26,563 bases of DNA, taken from assembly GCA_949077355.1 (NCBI GenBank), contig CARUQW010000001.1, positions 6,621 through 33,183 on the forward strand, in the 5' to 3' direction. This stretch comes from an uncultured Clostridia bacterium. Lineage in GTDB: Bacteria > Bacillota > Clostridia > TANB77 > CAG-508. The position numbers and the translations under genes are program-made. Below the pieces are notes generated by a model. That model saw only the letters and a list, made by a program, of their open reading frames with translations. It did no database searches and was not told the DNA's origin. Shown piece after piece: positions 1 to 7,338 of the stretch; position 1 is the stretch's first letter; each line of letters starts with the position of its first letter.

Positions 1-289
1 CAAAAAATTATTACTTCTTATCGTGTTTTAAAAAAATATAACAACCATACTTCTCTTTTAGATGTTGAGATTGAAACTGGTAGAACTCATCAAATTAGAG
101 CTCATCTTGCTTATTTAGGATATCCCATCATTGGAGACCGGAAAGTATGGTATCAATGAAATTAATAAAAGATTTGGTAAAAAATATCAGATGCTTTGTA
201 GTTATATTTTAAAATTTAATTTTCATACTGATAGTGCTATTTTAGATTATTTAAATGGTAAGAGTTTCATTTTAAATGATTTGTATTAG
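1..289 (+). CDS. RluA/RluD-family 23S rRNA pseudouridine synthase, C-terminal part, frame broken at CGGA
   Basis: Frame 1 from the window edge carries the family motif TGRTHQIRAHLAYLG followed by YPIIGD (about residues 28-46 of the visible part). RluA-family enzymes isomerise uridine to pseudouridine in rRNA; the catalytic HRLD motif lies upstream of the window. The frame then meets an in-frame CGG at 139-141 and stops at TGA 157-159. If one C is dropped, codon 140-142 becomes GGA and reading continues as GKYGINE, matching the usual GDGKYG of the family, to TAG at 287-289. The protein is otherwise full length at its C-terminus, so this is not general decay. The break has the same form as those in the lytic transglycosylase, polA and the GT-C gene. 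The family call is firm; the exact subfamily (RluD, RluC, YlyB) is not resolvable here. Confidence 0.85.
139..142 (+). other. CGGA recoding site 1 (RluA-type gene)
   Basis: The context is GAC CGG AAA. Reading CGGA as Gly joins IIGD to GKYG, restoring the family sequence GDGKYG. Without recoding the protein stops six codons later. Confidence 0.75.
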
Positions 290-341
290 AACAATAGGGG
301 CTTAATTAAGATTTTTTGATCTTTGTTTGCTCGCAAAAATT

Positions 342-383
342 ACAAAAAGCCAACTACATAATATTATGTAATTGGCTTTTTGT
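342..383. terminator. Bidirectional hairpin terminator between convergent genes
   Basis: A 12-bp perfect outer stem (ACAAAAAGCCAA with TTGGCTTTTTGT) is followed, after a two-base mismatch, by a 7-bp inner stem (ACATAAT with ATTATGT). The run of A on the left arm and T on the right lets it serve both the pseudouridine synthase gene on the plus strand and the minus-strand gene ending at 397. Confidence 0.85.
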
Positions 384-396
384 AGCAAGTTAAACA

Positions 397-762
397 TTAA
401 ATCTCTCTAAAAGGTCTTGCTCGATACTCTGGGTGTCGATATGGTAATGACTCTACAAAATTCCGAGCTTGTTCATATTCTTCGAAAAAGAAGGTTGCAT
501 ACTCATCGTTCTCTTCCCAACCTTTTACCTCATCATCTTTATTGGGAATATATTTGTCATTTGATTTACTTTTATAGATTTTTACCTCATAGCAAGAATT
601 AGTTTCTTCGTCTTTTCCAAGAAAAATCATAAGCTCTAATTTGTTCTCAATAGTAACGGAAAGTGTAAAAAATGTTCCATCATTTTTTTCTAAATTTTTC
701 TCTGAAACGAAGCGAACTGCATCCCAATGACAAAAAAGTTTGTCTTTTACTTGCTTTTCCAT
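397..762 (-). CDS. Uncharacterised acidic 121-residue protein
   Basis: No family recognised. The protein is soluble, with no membrane segment or signal peptide, and rich in Glu and Lys. It has a predicted beta-rich middle and a C-terminal helix around EEYEQARNFVESL (about residues 93-105). ATG at 762 has a GGAG ribosome site. It lies 32 nt downstream of the 795-1169 gene on the same strand and is probably co-transcribed with it. It contains one in-frame CGG followed by A (465-462, context GCT CGG AAT) that is read as a normal triplet here; recoding it would give a stop four codons later. This sets it apart from the native genes of the window and suggests acquisition from another host. Confidence 0.6.
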   Translation of the reverse strand: MEKQVKDKLFCHWDAVRFVSEKNLEKNDGTFFTLSVTIENKLELMIFLGKDEETNSCYEVKIYKSKSNDKYIPNKDDEVKGWEENDEYATFFFEEYEQARNFVESLPYRHPEYRARPFREI

Positions 763-794
763 ATAAATGGCTCCTTAATTACGAAAATTATTCC

Positions 795-1169
795 TCATCT
801 CATTATTACATACTTTTGGGCCCATTCTAGCTGTTCTGCTGCTTCTTTTTTTTCCTCATCGCTCAACTCACGGCCAATTTTTGGACAATAGAGAGGTTTC
901 CGAATGTTAACACATTCACTAGGTCTCTCAAGCGCTCCTCTTATCACTCCATTGACCGCAAGACATACTGCCTTCATGTCTCCATCTCTAAACCAATCAT
1001 ATGGATCTGGGTCAGGAAGTAACCTAAAGTCACTACATTGGTCACAATATTCACTTCCTTCTTTGCTTTGGCTTGCGTAATCTAGCGTTCCGCTTTTACC
1101 TATGGCAATTACGTCAATACCAGCTTCCTCAAATTTCTTAATTTCTTGAATTTTCTTTTCGCTCAACAT
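795..1169 (-). CDS. Uncharacterised 124-residue Cys-rich protein, possible zinc ribbon
   Basis: Function unknown. After an N-terminal helix (residues 1-18) come CDQC (near 42-45), two further single cysteines, and YCPKIGRELSDEE near residues 93-105. The CP..GREL segment resembles the second knuckle of small zinc ribbons (CPxCGREL), but its second Cys is replaced by Ile. Zinc binding is inferred. The start ATG at 1169 has a strong AAGGAGG site, and its leader closely matches that of the 2402-3304 gene. One CGG followed by A (902-899, context ATT CGG AAA) stays in frame; reading on in frame gives the conserved-looking CPKIGREL, so it must be decoded as a triplet if the protein is made. Likely acquired together with its neighbours. 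Confidence 0.6.
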   Translation of the reverse strand: MLSEKKIQEIKKFEEAGIDVIAIGKSGTLDYASQSKEGSEYCDQCSDFRLLPDPDPYDWFRDGDMKAVCLAVNGVIRGALERPSECVNIRKPLYCPKIGRELSDEEKKEAAEQLEWAQKYVIMR

Positions 1170-1311
1170 CTTCTTTTCCTCCTTAAAATATTAATTTTAC
1201 AATGCTGCTCTTTATAAACCTGTAATGAAAATAGGAGTATAAATTTAGCTCTAGATTTCACTAGACTGTTATTTATTATAACATAATTTGATTCAGAAAG
1301 GAGAAAACATT

Positions 1312-2301
1312 ATGTCGACTTTAACCAACTATTTACCAGTCAAAAGATTCAAAACAGAGGAAAAGAAATATGAGCAGTATGTTGAAAAATTGCAAAGTCT
1401 TCGGAATCCAGTAGAAGCTATATTGAATACATTTGATTATGAGATATCTAACGATTCCGAATTAGGTCGAGTAATCATAAAAACAGAAAAATCTGTTTTT
1501 AAGGATTGTTGGAATGATCTTGGATTTATTCCAGATGATTTTCCATATTCATGTCTGGGGTCACGAGAAAATTACAATTACCTTTATAGCTTACCATTTT
1601 ATCCAATTGTGGAAATAGGAGATTTGAAAAAGTTGGTTGATACCCTATCATTAGCTATTTTGCCAATAGAATATATCAATATTGACGAACTTTTTAAGAG
1701 CTATCGTGATTGTGATTATGCATGTAGGCTTAAAGATTTTTATGGAAGTTACCTATCGATAATATCTCATTGCAAAGAATTTATAGGAAAACAAATTCTA
1801 TATATTGTAGCACCTATTTCCTGCTATGATCCGTATTTAGAGGCTTCCAGTGAAGTATTTTTGCCGAAGTATTTTTCACAAAAATTTAGTCAGCTTTCAA
1901 CAACTTTAGGCTTAATTATGCCCACGCAGCGAAATCTCTATCAGATACTGAAGTCTAATAGTTGTCCTTTTGACGATTTAGAGAAAAATTTTCAGGCTGT
2001 AAGGAAAACTATCAGCGATTGTCATAAACAACTTGATTGGGTACGTGATATTGAAAATTTAGGAAAAACAGAATTTAATGCATGTGATAGAGAAGTTGCA
2101 GCTTTTGAGAATTTAACTCCAATTATCTTTTCTGTTAACAAAAATATAGATATTTCGGAACCAAATGCTGATGATAAAAATGCACGTATTGCACAATGCT
2201 TCGGCATGGACATTCCTGACAAGTTTTTCGAGAAAATGGGACTGACACCAATTGACAACAATGCCGAATTAGAAAAGATTAATTATCTCTATCGTTTATA
2301 A
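1312..2301 (+). CDS. Uncharacterised 329-residue soluble protein
   Basis: No family recognised. The start is ATG 1312, chosen over the upstream TTG at 1288 because AAAGGAG lies 8 nt in front of the ATG. The protein has no signal peptide or clear membrane helix, scattered cysteines, and a mix of helices and short strands. It is transcribed divergently from the 795-1169 gene, with about 140 bp of AT-rich DNA between them, and ends just before a strong terminator. It contains CTT CGG AAT at 1399-1407. This is the same heptamer CTTCGGA that breaks polA, yet here the triplet frame stays open, and recoding would stop after four further codons. It belongs to the accessory block 397-3304. Confidence 0.6.
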   Translation: MSTLTNYLPVKRFKTEEKKYEQYVEKLQSLRNPVEAILNTFDYEISNDSELGRVIIKTEKSVFKDCWNDLGFIPDDFPYSCLGSRENYNYLYSLPFYPIVEIGDLKKLVDTLSLAILPIEYINIDELFKSYRDCDYACRLKDFYGSYLSIISHCKEFIGKQILYIVAPISCYDPYLEASSEVFLPKYFSQKFSQLSTTLGLIMPTQRNLYQILKSNSCPFDDLEKNFQAVRKTISDCHKQLDWVRDIENLGKTEFNACDREVAAFENLTPIIFSVNKNIDISEPNADDKNARIAQCFGMDIPDKFFEKMGLTPIDNNAELEKINYLYRL

Positions 2302-2326
2302 ACTTTTCTGTTTTGATTCTTTGGTA

Positions 2327-2365
2327 ATAAGACGAAAGTGCAATGCACTTTCGTCTTATCTTTTT
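2327..2365 (+). terminator. Rho-independent terminator
   Basis: A 16-base arm ATAAGACGAAAGTGCA is followed almost at once by its exact complement, then CTTTTT. It ends the 1312-2301 gene and lies between it and the convergent 2402-3304 gene. Confidence 0.9.
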
Positions 2366-2401
2366 AAAAACTTATTCTTGTTTTGTTGCTTGAAAATTGT
2401 T

Positions 2402-3304
2402 TTACGTTAAACGATAATCTGTTCCATCTGGTAACCGAAATTTGAATCTTTTATCAAATGTTCTGTCTTTTTTTTCAATCGGATATTCTTTCGTTTTTAA
2501 ACTATATGGATATGCATACAGATACAGAGAAAAATTATCAATTTTTTCTGCTTCCTCTTTTGAAAGAAAACGAATTTCTTGAAGTCTAGGTTCTTCGCAT
2601 CCATATTCCCATACATCCCTAAACTGTAAATTATTTTCCTCATCCCAGAGATTAATAATTCCAACATACTGATTCCCACCTACAACTGCAAACTGAATGG
2701 GATGTTCTTCTCCTGAGAACCATTCCTTATCCTTTGTTGTGCCAGTTGCTAGTAAACGGGCTTCGTTGAAACTATATGTTCCTAAAAGTTTGAAATCCAT
2801 CTCAATAATGTTTTTGTCTTTATTGTGCCCCATGTATTTCTTGCACTTATACCTTGAATCATAGCTAAATAGCATTTTTGCTATGGCTGCTTTTTTGGCA
2901 ACTTCTTTTAATCCCTGAAATCCATATACTGTATAATTACCAATATTTCTTGCCACTTCATCCGAATATACTTCGAAATAACATTCACTAGTATCTTCTG
3001 ATGTACCATACTCGTGAACGTTATATTTAAAGTATCCAGATGTAGTACAAAAATGTGGATTACATACTCCAATAAATGCAACAGGTCCTATTTCCTTGCA
3101 AAAACCAAAGCCACAATGATAATTACCAGTCAAACTGTTCAGAGCTATCACTTCATCATAGCTGTATTGACCGTCTAATAGATAGTCATTGCATCCTGTC
3201 GTATCATGTGAAACCATGAAAAACCGTTTACCTATTTTTTTCACACTCACATCTCTTTCGGGTTTTGCCTTTTTTACTAATGCAGTTAAAATTTTTTCAA
3301 GCAT
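2402..3304 (-). CDS. Uncharacterised 300-residue protein
   Basis: Function not recognised. The N-terminal 25 residues are helical and basic, followed by a beta-rich domain with many aromatic residues and paired cysteines (CGFGFC near 64-69; CNPHFC near 81-86). No signal peptide or transmembrane helix is evident. ATG at 3304 follows TAAGGAGGAAAAG, nearly the same leader as the 795-1169 gene, which suggests both came from one source. It uses CGG for Arg in frame twice (AAA CGG TTT at 3226-3224 and TTT CGG TTA at 2437-2435), each followed by T rather than A. Its base composition is less AT-rich than the polA or glgP region. Confidence 0.6.
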   Translation of the reverse strand: MLEKILTALVKKAKPERDVSVKKIGKRFFMVSHDTTGCNDYLLDGQYSYDEVIALNSLTGNYHCGFGFCKEIGPVAFIGVCNPHFCTTSGYFKYNVHEYGTSEDTSECYFEVYSDEVARNIGNYTVYGFQGLKEVAKKAAIAKMLFSYDSRYKCKKYMGHNKDKNIIEMDFKLLGTYSFNEARLLATGTTKDKEWFSGEEHPIQFAVVGGNQYVGIINLWDEENNLQFRDVWEYGCEEPRLQEIRFLSKEEAEKIDNFSLYLYAYPYSLKTKEYPIEKKDRTFDKRFKFRLPDGTDYRLT

Positions 3305-3401
3305 ATTCTTTTCCTCCTTAATGCTTTGTTGTTGATAAGTTACTATATGTAAAACTAAAAGCCAGAAAAAATATTTCTCTCACTATTTAGTGAAAAAATA
3401 G

Positions 3402-3428
3402 AAAAATATAGTAATTTACTATATTTTT
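3402..3428. repeat. 13-bp inverted repeat in an intergenic region
   Basis: AAAAATATAGTAA and its exact complement are separated by one base. It lies in the 290-bp AT-rich gap 3305-3594, between two divergent genes, and could be an operator or a weak terminator. Nothing else is recognisable in this gap apart from the ribosome site before 3595. Confidence 0.4.
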
Positions 3429-3594
3429 TAATACTATAGCACATTTTACATAATTTCGCAACTGTTTCATGCCTTATATTTACTTTTAGCTGATTTTATT
3501 ATATAATTTTAATTACCTGTTTGAAAACGATTGTCAAGCACAAACTCTGAAGAAAATGCTTGGTAGAATAACAATATATAGGAGGATTTGAACG

Positions 3595-4371
3595 ATGAAA
3601 TTAAAAGTATTAGGGACGCAATCACCTTATAATACAATAGGTCACAATTGTCCTGGATTTCTAATTACAGATGGTAAAACAAAAATAATGCTGGATTGTG
3701 GTAGTGGTAGTCATAGTTTATTAAATTTTCCAAATGACTTAAGCAATCTATCAATTATTCTAACTCACTTACATAGAGACCATTATAATGATATTTATAA
3801 TATGCAGTATTCGTCATTTGTTTTTCATAATCAAAATAGAATTGAAAAACCAATTGATATATATATGCCATCAAATCCATCCTCTATTTATCAGGATATA
3901 TCTGGAGAAAGAAATAGCTTCGCTAATTATTCAGCTATTAACGAAAAAACAAACCTAAATATTGGAAATATCGGCATAACTTTCTGTAAAACAGACCATC
4001 CTGTAGAAACTTACGCAGTAAAATTGTCTAATAATGACAGAACAATAGTATATACTTCTGACACATCATTTTCTTGCAAAGATAAATTAATAGAATTCGC
4101 AAAAAATGCTGATTTGTTAATTTGTGAATCTAGTTTATTAACATCTTATGGATTTCCAGAAATTAATTCACATTTAACTGCTAAACAGGCCGGAACTATT
4201 GCAAAAGATACCCACGTTAGAGGATTAATGTTAACTCATTTTTGGCCAGAAGAATTACCAGAAAAATATGTAGAAGAAGCAAAATCTATATTTCCCAAAG
4301 TTCTTGCAGCAAATGAAGGACAAATTATAGATTTTCCTAAAATTCAAGAAAAAGAAGAATGTATGAGATAA
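3595..4371 (+). CDS. Metallo-beta-lactamase-fold hydrolase (RNase Z / YhfI-like)
   Basis: A 258-residue MBL-fold protein. Visible metal-binding elements are THLHRDHYND (motif HxHxDH, about residues 58-67), the Asp region YTSDTS near 153, and the distal His in MLTHFW near 209-214. Further landmarks are KTDHP near 132 and LDCGSGS near 33-39. The arrangement fits the RNase Z/YhfI/arylsulfatase branch, in which two zinc ions hydrolyse phosphodiester or ester bonds. The substrate cannot be assigned and no RNase Z exosite arm is obvious. ATG 3595 follows TAGGAGG. The gene ends 8 bp before the first copy of the direct repeat that bounds the 4379-6768 insertion, so before the insertion it probably lay next to the tRNA-Gly/ssrA locus. 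Confidence 0.85.
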   Translation: MKLKVLGTQSPYNTIGHNCPGFLITDGKTKIMLDCGSGSHSLLNFPNDLSNLSIILTHLHRDHYNDIYNMQYSSFVFHNQNRIEKPIDIYMPSNPSSIYQDISGERNSFANYSAINEKTNLNIGNIGITFCKTDHPVETYAVKLSNNDRTIVYTSDTSFSCKDKLIEFAKNADLLICESSLLTSYGFPEINSHLTAKQAGTIAKDTHVRGLMLTHFWPEELPEKYVEEAKSIFPKVLAANEGQIIDFPKIQEKEECMR

Positions 4372-4378
4372 ATTCATA

Positions 4379-4444
4379 AAAAAATCAACCTTTACAGTTG
4401 ATTTAGAAATCGTTTCGTCTGGTGCGACGATTTTACTTAATGGA
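4379..4444. repeat. Direct repeat copy 1 (left boundary of a 2.3 kb insertion)
   Basis: 66 bases match 6702-6768 with a single T deleted. The repeat contains two hairpins (AAATCAAC with GTTGATTT, and AAATCGT with ACGATTT) and ends in TTAATGGA, where TGGA is the complement of the tRNA 3' end TCCA. Identity ends exactly there; no tRNA body follows on this side. Confidence 0.85.
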
Positions 4445-4634
4445 ATGGACGTCGTAGTTACATACAACTTTTTGGTTTTCTCGATAATTTATAAAATATA
4501 AAATTCATTATATGTTTTTATTATATTAAGCTATTATAAGAAATAAGAGTAGCTATATTAAAATAACTACTCTTAAATGGCGATATCTAATTTTTGCTAA
4601 GCTGTTTCACTATACTAATTATCAAGATTAAATA

Positions 4635-4802
4635 TTAGTATTTCTTTTGAGCTTTCATTCTTTTAGCTCTGTTCTTCTTCCAATCTTCTTTGAATTTTTT
4701 ATTTAAGTCGTCCAATGTAACATCCGGATTTAAAACAGAACTCCTTTCAAATTCATTATCTGTGAATCTTTTTGTACATAAAGGTTTAGATACTTTTACC
4801 AT
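4635..4802 (-). CDS. Small basic 55-residue protein
   Basis: The ORF starts at ATG 4802, 7-8 nt after the strong site GAAGGAGG, and ends at TAA 4637-4635. The protein is highly charged. After a short N-terminal MVKVSKPL segment, an acidic stretch (NPDVTLDDLNKKFKED, residues 26-40) leads to a basic tail (WKKNRAKRMKAQKKY). It is transcribed divergently from the PemK/MazF-like gene at 5034. A small protein beside a toxin gene could be an antitoxin or regulator, but no antitoxin family is recognised, so this is only positional inference. It lies inside the repeat-bounded insertion. Confidence 0.6.
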   Translation of the reverse strand: MVKVSKPLCTKRFTDNEFERSSVLNPDVTLDDLNKKFKEDWKKNRAKRMKAQKKY

Positions 4803-5033
4803 TTTAATTCCTCCTTCAATTAATTATAATTGTGATGTTAGTTACAAATATGTAAATTCCTAAAAAGGAGATTCTAAAAATTAAGCAACTTATTAGTTAT
4901 AATTTTCTATATTATAGCATAGAAATATTGATTTGTAAGTAATTTAATAAATATTGTTGGTAATTTATTTTTTGCTCTTTCACTATCTAAAATAAAAAAT
5001 ATAATACGTCGTTGGAACGTTTTAGGAGGTTAT

Positions 5034-5643
5034 TTGCGAAAAATTCGCCTATTTCTCATAGTGTTCCTCCCACATTTTACTCAAAAAATAATTCGATTAT
5101 ATCATGATGAAGAAAGAACATTTAATATTGCGAAATCTGGTATATACTCTCGTGGAGATGTTATAAAAGTAAATTTAGGTTTCAACATTGGAAATGAATT
5201 AGGTGGATTACACTATTGCATTGTTTTAAATAAATATGATAATACAAAAAATGGCACTTTAAATGTTATTCCTTTAACATCAAGAAAAGATGGAAAGAAA
5301 TATGATTCTTCTTCTGTAAATCTTGGAAAGGAGCTTTATAATGTTTTTCAAGATAAAATTGAAAAAGAAAAACAAAAGTTACAGCAAATATTAAATGAAT
5401 TAGAAAAAATAAAAGATGTACCTATTAACATTCAAAAGATAATAGAAAAAGAACAAAAATATATTAAAAAAAATGGAACAAGAAATTTCTAAAATGAAAA
5501 AAGATAGCATTGCATTAATCAATCAAATAACAACCATTAGTAAACAAAGAATTTTTAAAGATACTGTAAGAAGAAATGTAAAAATATCTAGTGTATCACT
5601 TGATTTAATTGATAAACAAATTATAAAGCTTTTCACAAAATAA
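5034..5643 (+). CDS. PemK/MazF-family toxin-like protein, frame disrupted in an A8 run
   Basis: The first frame (5034-5492) contains SGIYSRGDVIKVNLGFNIGNE and YCIVLNKYD, then VIPLTSRK. This is the RGDI/V-DLG...P-VV...PLT pattern of PemK/MazF endoribonucleases, extended by a coiled-coil insertion (EKEKQKLQQILNELEKIK). The frame fails at eight A residues (5466-5473). Skipping one A leads into MEQEISKMKKDSIALINQITTISKQRI and on to LFTK, ending at TAA 5641; KGSIAL..QITTISK is the known C-terminal signature of clostridial PemK-like proteins. No CGGA is involved here. The start is uncertain: TTG 5034 lies 4 nt after AGGAGG, and no in-frame ATG is better. Decay, phase variation, transcriptional slippage or a sequencing error are all possible. 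TATAAT at 5000-5005 is a candidate -10 box. Confidence 0.7.
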
Positions 5644-5661
5644 TAATGTAGAACTTAAAAA

Positions 5662-5682
5662 GGAGAGTTGCTAAAACTCTCC
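5662..5682. repeat. Hairpin downstream of the PemK/MazF-like gene
   Basis: GGAGAGTT and AACTCTCC form an 8-bp stem with a five-base loop, 18 bp after the stop at 5643. There is no T-run, so terminator function is doubtful. A second small stem (TACTAC/GTAGTA) lies near 5705-5720. The rest of 5683-5830 shows nothing recognisable. Confidence 0.4.
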
Positions 5683-5830
5683 AAAATCATTTAGGCTCCC
5701 GTCTTACTACAAAAGTAGTAGAGGGTTAAGTTAAATATATTTTAACATATAATATTTAACTTATCAAACTAAACTTGACATTAATATTATATGATTGTTT
5801 GTTAAAATTATACATTTTATCTATGTTTAT

Positions 5831-6451
5831 TTAACTATAATATTCTTTTATTTTTTCATCTATTTTTTCATCTGAAAGTTTTAATATTTCATTGTATTTT
5901 GTTGGTTTTTTTAAAATTTTTATTATGGTTTCCTTTCCAAATGTCTCTACTATATATCTTGTAATAAAGTAGCAATCACTAAAATTAAAATATCCTTCTT
6001 CTTTTAATTTTATTATACTTGGTTTACTATTCGTTTTTGTTTCTGTATTTAATCCAGTAATATATGTAGTAATATCAAGCCATTTAGGCACATCTTTAAA
6101 ATTATTCTTTAATATTATATCAGCTACGGATTTACTTATTACTTCTAATATTGCTTCATAATTATGCACATTTCCTGGATTTAATGGTGATACTACTTTT
6201 ATACCATATTCTCCATTCTCACAAGATACAAGCCATTCTTCCTTTTTTTCTCCAAACACATCTAAATGTAATTCTTCTATACTATCAAATACATCTATTA
6301 TTATTTCTTTATCATATCCTTGAATTTCAAAATATTCAAGTGTTTTATTCTTTCCTTCTAATACACTTTTTTCTATATCTAGGATAGTTTTTTCATCTAA
6401 TTCATTATAGTATATCTTCATATTTTTACTGCTATATAATTTTTTATCCAT
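5831..6451 (-). CDS. Degenerate peptidase-MA-like protein lacking HExxH
   Basis: A 206-residue soluble protein. The middle (NYEAILEVISKSVADIILKN, then VPKWLDITTYITG, about residues 97-133) has the shape of peptidase MA-like gluzincins. In that family a helix with HExxH is followed by P-x-WL-x-EG-x-A-x-Y. Here the zinc-binding HExxH is absent and the EGxA segment is DITTY, so catalysis is unlikely. The C-terminal YFITRYIVETFGKETIIKIL also resembles the FxxYL..KYG.e.l..LL region of those peptidases. The relationship is inferred by pattern only. ATG 6451 follows GGGGGAAATATA. The gene lies in the repeat-bounded insertion and has extreme AT content. Confidence 0.5.
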   Translation of the reverse strand: MDKKLYSSKNMKIYYNELDEKTILDIEKSVLEGKNKTLEYFEIQGYDKEIIIDVFDSIEELHLDVFGEKKEEWLVSCENGEYGIKVVSPLNPGNVHNYEAILEVISKSVADIILKNNFKDVPKWLDITTYITGLNTETKTNSKPSIIKLKEEGYFNFSDCYFITRYIVETFGKETIIKILKKPTKYNEILKLSDEKIDEKIKEYYS

Positions 6452-6701
6452 TATATTTCCCCCTAATTCAATTCATTAATACAATTATTTTATTACAACT
6501 TTTATAGGTAACAAAATTATAGCAAAAAATTTTGTTAATTGTTCAATATAACTACTTCTAAAATTTATTATATCAATGTAAAATTCTCCGTTTTTTATTC
6601 TTTAATAGTGTCATTGATTCAATAAATTCTTGCTTTTCTTCTTAATGATACTAATCATACCACACCATCCTTCCTTTTTCAAGATAAAGGCTACAAAATA
6701 G
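6452..6701. other. AT-rich non-coding stretch
   Basis: No convincing gene. On the minus strand a 15-codon ORF beginning MISIIKKK follows AAGGAAGG near 6650, too short to support on its own. TATAAT-like sequence near 6520 probably serves the 5831-6451 gene. Confidence 0.4.
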
Positions 6702-6764
6702 AAAAAATCAACCTTTTACAGTTGATTTAGAAATCGTTTCGTCTGGTGCGACGATTTTACTTAA

Positions 6765-6768
<4 letters not shown>
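6702..6768 (-). terminator. tRNA-Gly terminator and direct repeat copy 2
   Basis: On the minus strand the tRNA 3' end TCCA is followed by a first stem and then AAATCAAC-loop-GTTGATTT with a T-run, a typical rho-independent terminator for the ssrA/tRNA-Gly transcript. The 67 bases are repeated at 4379-4444 with one T missing. Confidence 0.85.
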
Positions 6769-6838
<70 letters not shown>

Positions 6839-6898
6839 ATTTTTATTTCGACTTTTTTAACTAGTCTATCTCTTTCTCAAACTGTTTCTATTACAATT

Positions 6899-7255
6899 TG
6901 GTGGAGATGAGGAGAGTCGAACTCCTGTCCATAATACTTTCCACATAGACTTCTACAAGTTTAGTTTATCTTTTCTATTCATTTTGTTTTCACCGGTAAA
7001 CAGGTTAAATCAAAATATAGCTTTTTAAGATACCCCCTACTTTAAAAGCAAAAGTAGATTTGTTTCCCACTTATTATGACACTTTCCTAAAAACCGTGGG
7101 CAGTTTTAAGCAAAGCGTAGCCGCGCTTAGGCAGCTAATGCTAATTCTGTATTATCAGCGTTTATATTTAAATTTCCCGTTTTTTTAAGTGGCCAACGAG
7201 AATCCACTACTTGCTATCTATCCTTCTGGTAATATGTCGAAACCATTACATCCCC
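6899..7255 (-). ncRNA. ssrA: Transfer-messenger RNA (tmRNA)
   Basis: tmRNA rescues stalled ribosomes by tagging incomplete proteins for degradation. The 5' end GGGGATG (7255) pairs with CATCTCC at the 3' end, followed by ACCA (encoded CCA ends at 6899). The T arm contains the GAGTTCGACTC-type sequence. The 5' part has the typical GGTTTCGACA. The tag frame is GCT GAT AAT ACA GAA TTA GCA TTA GCT GCC TAA (7169-7137), giving ADNTELALAA with the expected ALAA end; the first tag residue is inferred from the usual resume position. Its length of about 357 nt is normal. It probably shares a transcript with the downstream tRNA-Gly. smpB is not in the window. Confidence 0.93.
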
Positions 7256-7267
7256 ATGTACTTATTT

Positions 7268-7296
7268 ATTATACTATATTTATTGTAATTTATCAA
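7268..7296 (-). promoter_or_regulatory. Sigma-A-type promoter of ssrA (and probably tRNA-Gly)
   Basis: On the minus strand TTGATA (7296-7291) and TATAAT (7273-7268) are separated by 17 bases, and the -10 lies about 12 nt before the tmRNA 5' end. Confidence 0.85.
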
Positions 7297-7338
7297 TATT
7301 TTATAAAGAAATTCATATACTATTTTAGGTGATAATTT

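Noticed and set aside
4255..4467. Minus-strand 70-codon ORF across the repeat and the end of the MBL gene
   Set aside because: No ribosome site, low-complexity Phe-rich sequence, antisense to a well-supported gene.
4441..4480. Remnant of a second tRNA beside repeat copy 1
   Set aside because: After TCCA the sequence gives only a weak T-arm-like stem with an 8-base loop lacking TTC, and no acceptor partner.
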